Assembly (NCBI GenBank): GCA_030536565.1
Contig: JAUNPT010000122.1
Coordinates: forward strand, 1 to 6,920
Reading direction: 5' to 3'
Length of the DNA: 6,920 nucleotides
DNA from: Eubacteriales bacterium
GTDB lineage: Bacteria > Bacillota > Clostridia > Lachnospirales > Lachnospiraceae
The notes below the pieces were generated by a model. It was not told the DNA's origin. It searched no databases and saw nothing but the letters and a program-made list of their open reading frames with translations. Numbering within the stretch: the stretch's first letter is position 1; each line of letters starts with the position of its first letter. A program made the position numbers and the translations under genes. This document shows positions 6,034 to 6,920 of the stretch, piece by piece.

Positions 6034-6827
6034 TGTATGAACTGTTTTGGCGTCATTCCTAAAAATAGTTTAAATTCCCGCTGGAAATGTGCCTGGTCAG
6101 AATAGCCAATGTTTTGTATAAATTCGCTGTTTCCTCTTTTGGGATTGGAAATTATTTCAAGGAGTGCCTTTTGGAAACGTATATATTTGCAGTAATCCTT
6201 TGGCCCATATCCAAATTCGTTAGTGATTATCCTGTATATATGGCGCTCAGAATACCCGGACGAAGCAGCAAGCTGTTTCACGCAAAGAGAGCCATTGGAA
6301 TTTTTCAGCTGTTTAAATAGGCTTTGGACATTTTCGGGAATAGGCAAGAGCCGCTTGCTGAGCTTCAAAAATTCTATAAAATCAGTGATTTTACTGGAAA
6401 AACTGTTATCAGCTGCAAGTCTGGCAGCCAGCTGGTATTCAAAGGAGTCAGCCAGCGGGCTGTATTCAAAGTGCTGGTTACGCATGCCGGCTGGAAGTGC
6501 AGAAGATGAAGCAGTTTTGTTTACATAGCAGACATCATCATCAAAACGGATTCCCATATAATGCTCATAATGGGGAAGCGTTATGGTTTTTAATTTTGAA
6601 ACGGGGCCGATGCATAAGAAAAAGGAGCTCTTAGGGGTATTGTTGTAGCCTATTATCCATTCACAATAAGGTGTTGGAATAAAGGAGAGGCAGTGGCTGG
6701 CAGCGGGCTTTAATGTGAAAGTATATATATCCATAGCTGCGGGGGAAGTTATAACTGCATAATTGTCTATGGAAGCTGATAATGCAGTATGAATAAGCGG
6801 TTGTATTAATCTTATATTCTGATTCAT
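6024..6827 (-). CDS. AraC-family transcriptional regulator
   Basis: A 267-residue DNA-binding regulator. The C-terminal part (about 165-267) is the AraC/XylS double helix-turn-helix. The first HTH is at about 183-204 (VKQLAASSGYSERHIYRIITNEF). The second is at about 236-257, ending in the signature GYSDQAHFQREFKLFLGMTPKQF at 241-263. The N-terminal part (about 1-125) has the pattern of sensor domains seen in short AraC regulators (SFIPTPYCEWIIGY, then LCIGP and HYMGIRF), resembling the DUF6597 type. That assignment is from memory of the pattern and is tentative. No ligand can be named. ATG is at 6827-6825 with GAGG (6838-6835) seven bases upstream, a good ribosome site. It converges on hemW with only four bases between the two stop codons plus the shared hairpin. 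Its target may be the gene divergent from it beyond the window, or itself. Operonic linkage to hemW is excluded by orientation. Confidence 0.9.
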   Translation of the reverse strand: MNQNIRLIQPLIHTALSASIDNYAVITSPAAMDIYTFTLKPAASHCLSFIPTPYCEWIIGYNNTPKSSFFLCIGPVSKLKTITLPHYEHYMGIRFDDDVCYVNKTASSSALPAGMRNQHFEYSPLADSFEYQLAARLAADNSFSSKITDFIEFLKLSKRLLPIPENVQSLFKQLKNSNGSLCVKQLAASSGYSERHIYRIITNEFGYGPKDYCKYIRFQKALLEIISNPKRGNSEFIQNIGYSDQAHFQREFKLFLGMTPKQFIHML

Positions 6828-6920
6828 TGATATACCTCATCTGTGTTTAATAATATTAAATATTTTATCTGAATGATAATGAAAAAAAGAAAAAAAGAAA
6901 CTTTATAAAACAATAATAAA
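6828..6920 (-). other. A/T-rich upstream region of the araC-family gene
   Basis: This 93-base stretch is very A+T-rich and has no ORF. On the minus strand it has a pyrimidine tract (complement of 6881-6900: two runs of seven T broken by C), the inverted repeat TTATC-5 bases-GATAA (6865-6879), then TATTAT and TAAAAT sequences that could serve as -10 elements. No -35 is convincing, so I do not assign a promoter. It presumably carries the regulator's control region. Confidence 0.4.

Noticed and set aside
6087..6528. Plus-strand open frames opposite the AraC-type gene
   Set aside because: The minus-strand frame carries a complete double-HTH domain and a good ribosome site; the plus frames show no family features and overlap one another.
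6875..6893. Possible Fur box (GATAATGA followed by A-rich sequence)
   Set aside because: Only 12 of 19 positions match the consensus and the right half is just a poly-A tract; expected by chance in such A/T-rich DNA.

Overview
This window looks like ordinary core chromosome of a low-G+C, endospore-forming Firmicute. The gene content (spoIIGA, pro-sigE, an Amidase_3 protein with an SIHRN motif, lepA, hemW) suggests a gut-type Clostridia species, possibly Lachnospiraceae. That placement is inferred from protein character alone. No rRNA, tRNA, CRISPR array, insertion sequence or phage gene is visible.

Layout: (1) Bases 1-295 hold the 3' end of an unrecognised, A+T-rich gene that begins before the window. 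It is closed by a strong intrinsic terminator (331-385). (2) Bases 411-2202 are a compact sporulation operon. A spoIIG-type promoter with a long spacer and a Spo0A-box-like element precedes spoIIGA (membrane aspartic protease) and sigE (mother-cell sigma factor made as a pro-protein). A long hairpin after sigE ends the unit. sigG, often the next gene in this cluster, is not present. (3) From about 2236 a new promoter appears to drive a tightly overlapping operon: a membrane-anchored N-acetylmuramoyl-L-alanine amidase, lepA (elongation factor 4) and hemW (radical-SAM heme chaperone). Adjacent genes overlap by 8 and 11 bases. (4) An AraC-family regulator lies convergently on the minus strand (6024-6827). 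It ends in a perfect 11-bp hairpin that contains the stop codons of both hemW and the regulator.

The sporulation genes work together: SpoIIGA cleaves the N-terminal pro-sequence of SigE to start the mother-cell programme after asymmetric division. The amidase-lepA-hemW operon recalls the Bacillus spoIIP-yqxA-lepA-hemW-hrcA order, but an Amidase_3 enzyme stands where spoIIP would be and the hrcA-grpE-dnaK genes do not follow.

I found no convincing undescribed system. The best second-look items are the probable ATT start of spoIIGA, the conserved long-spacer Spo0A promoter, the stop-codon-sharing convergent hairpin, and the altered lepA neighbourhood.
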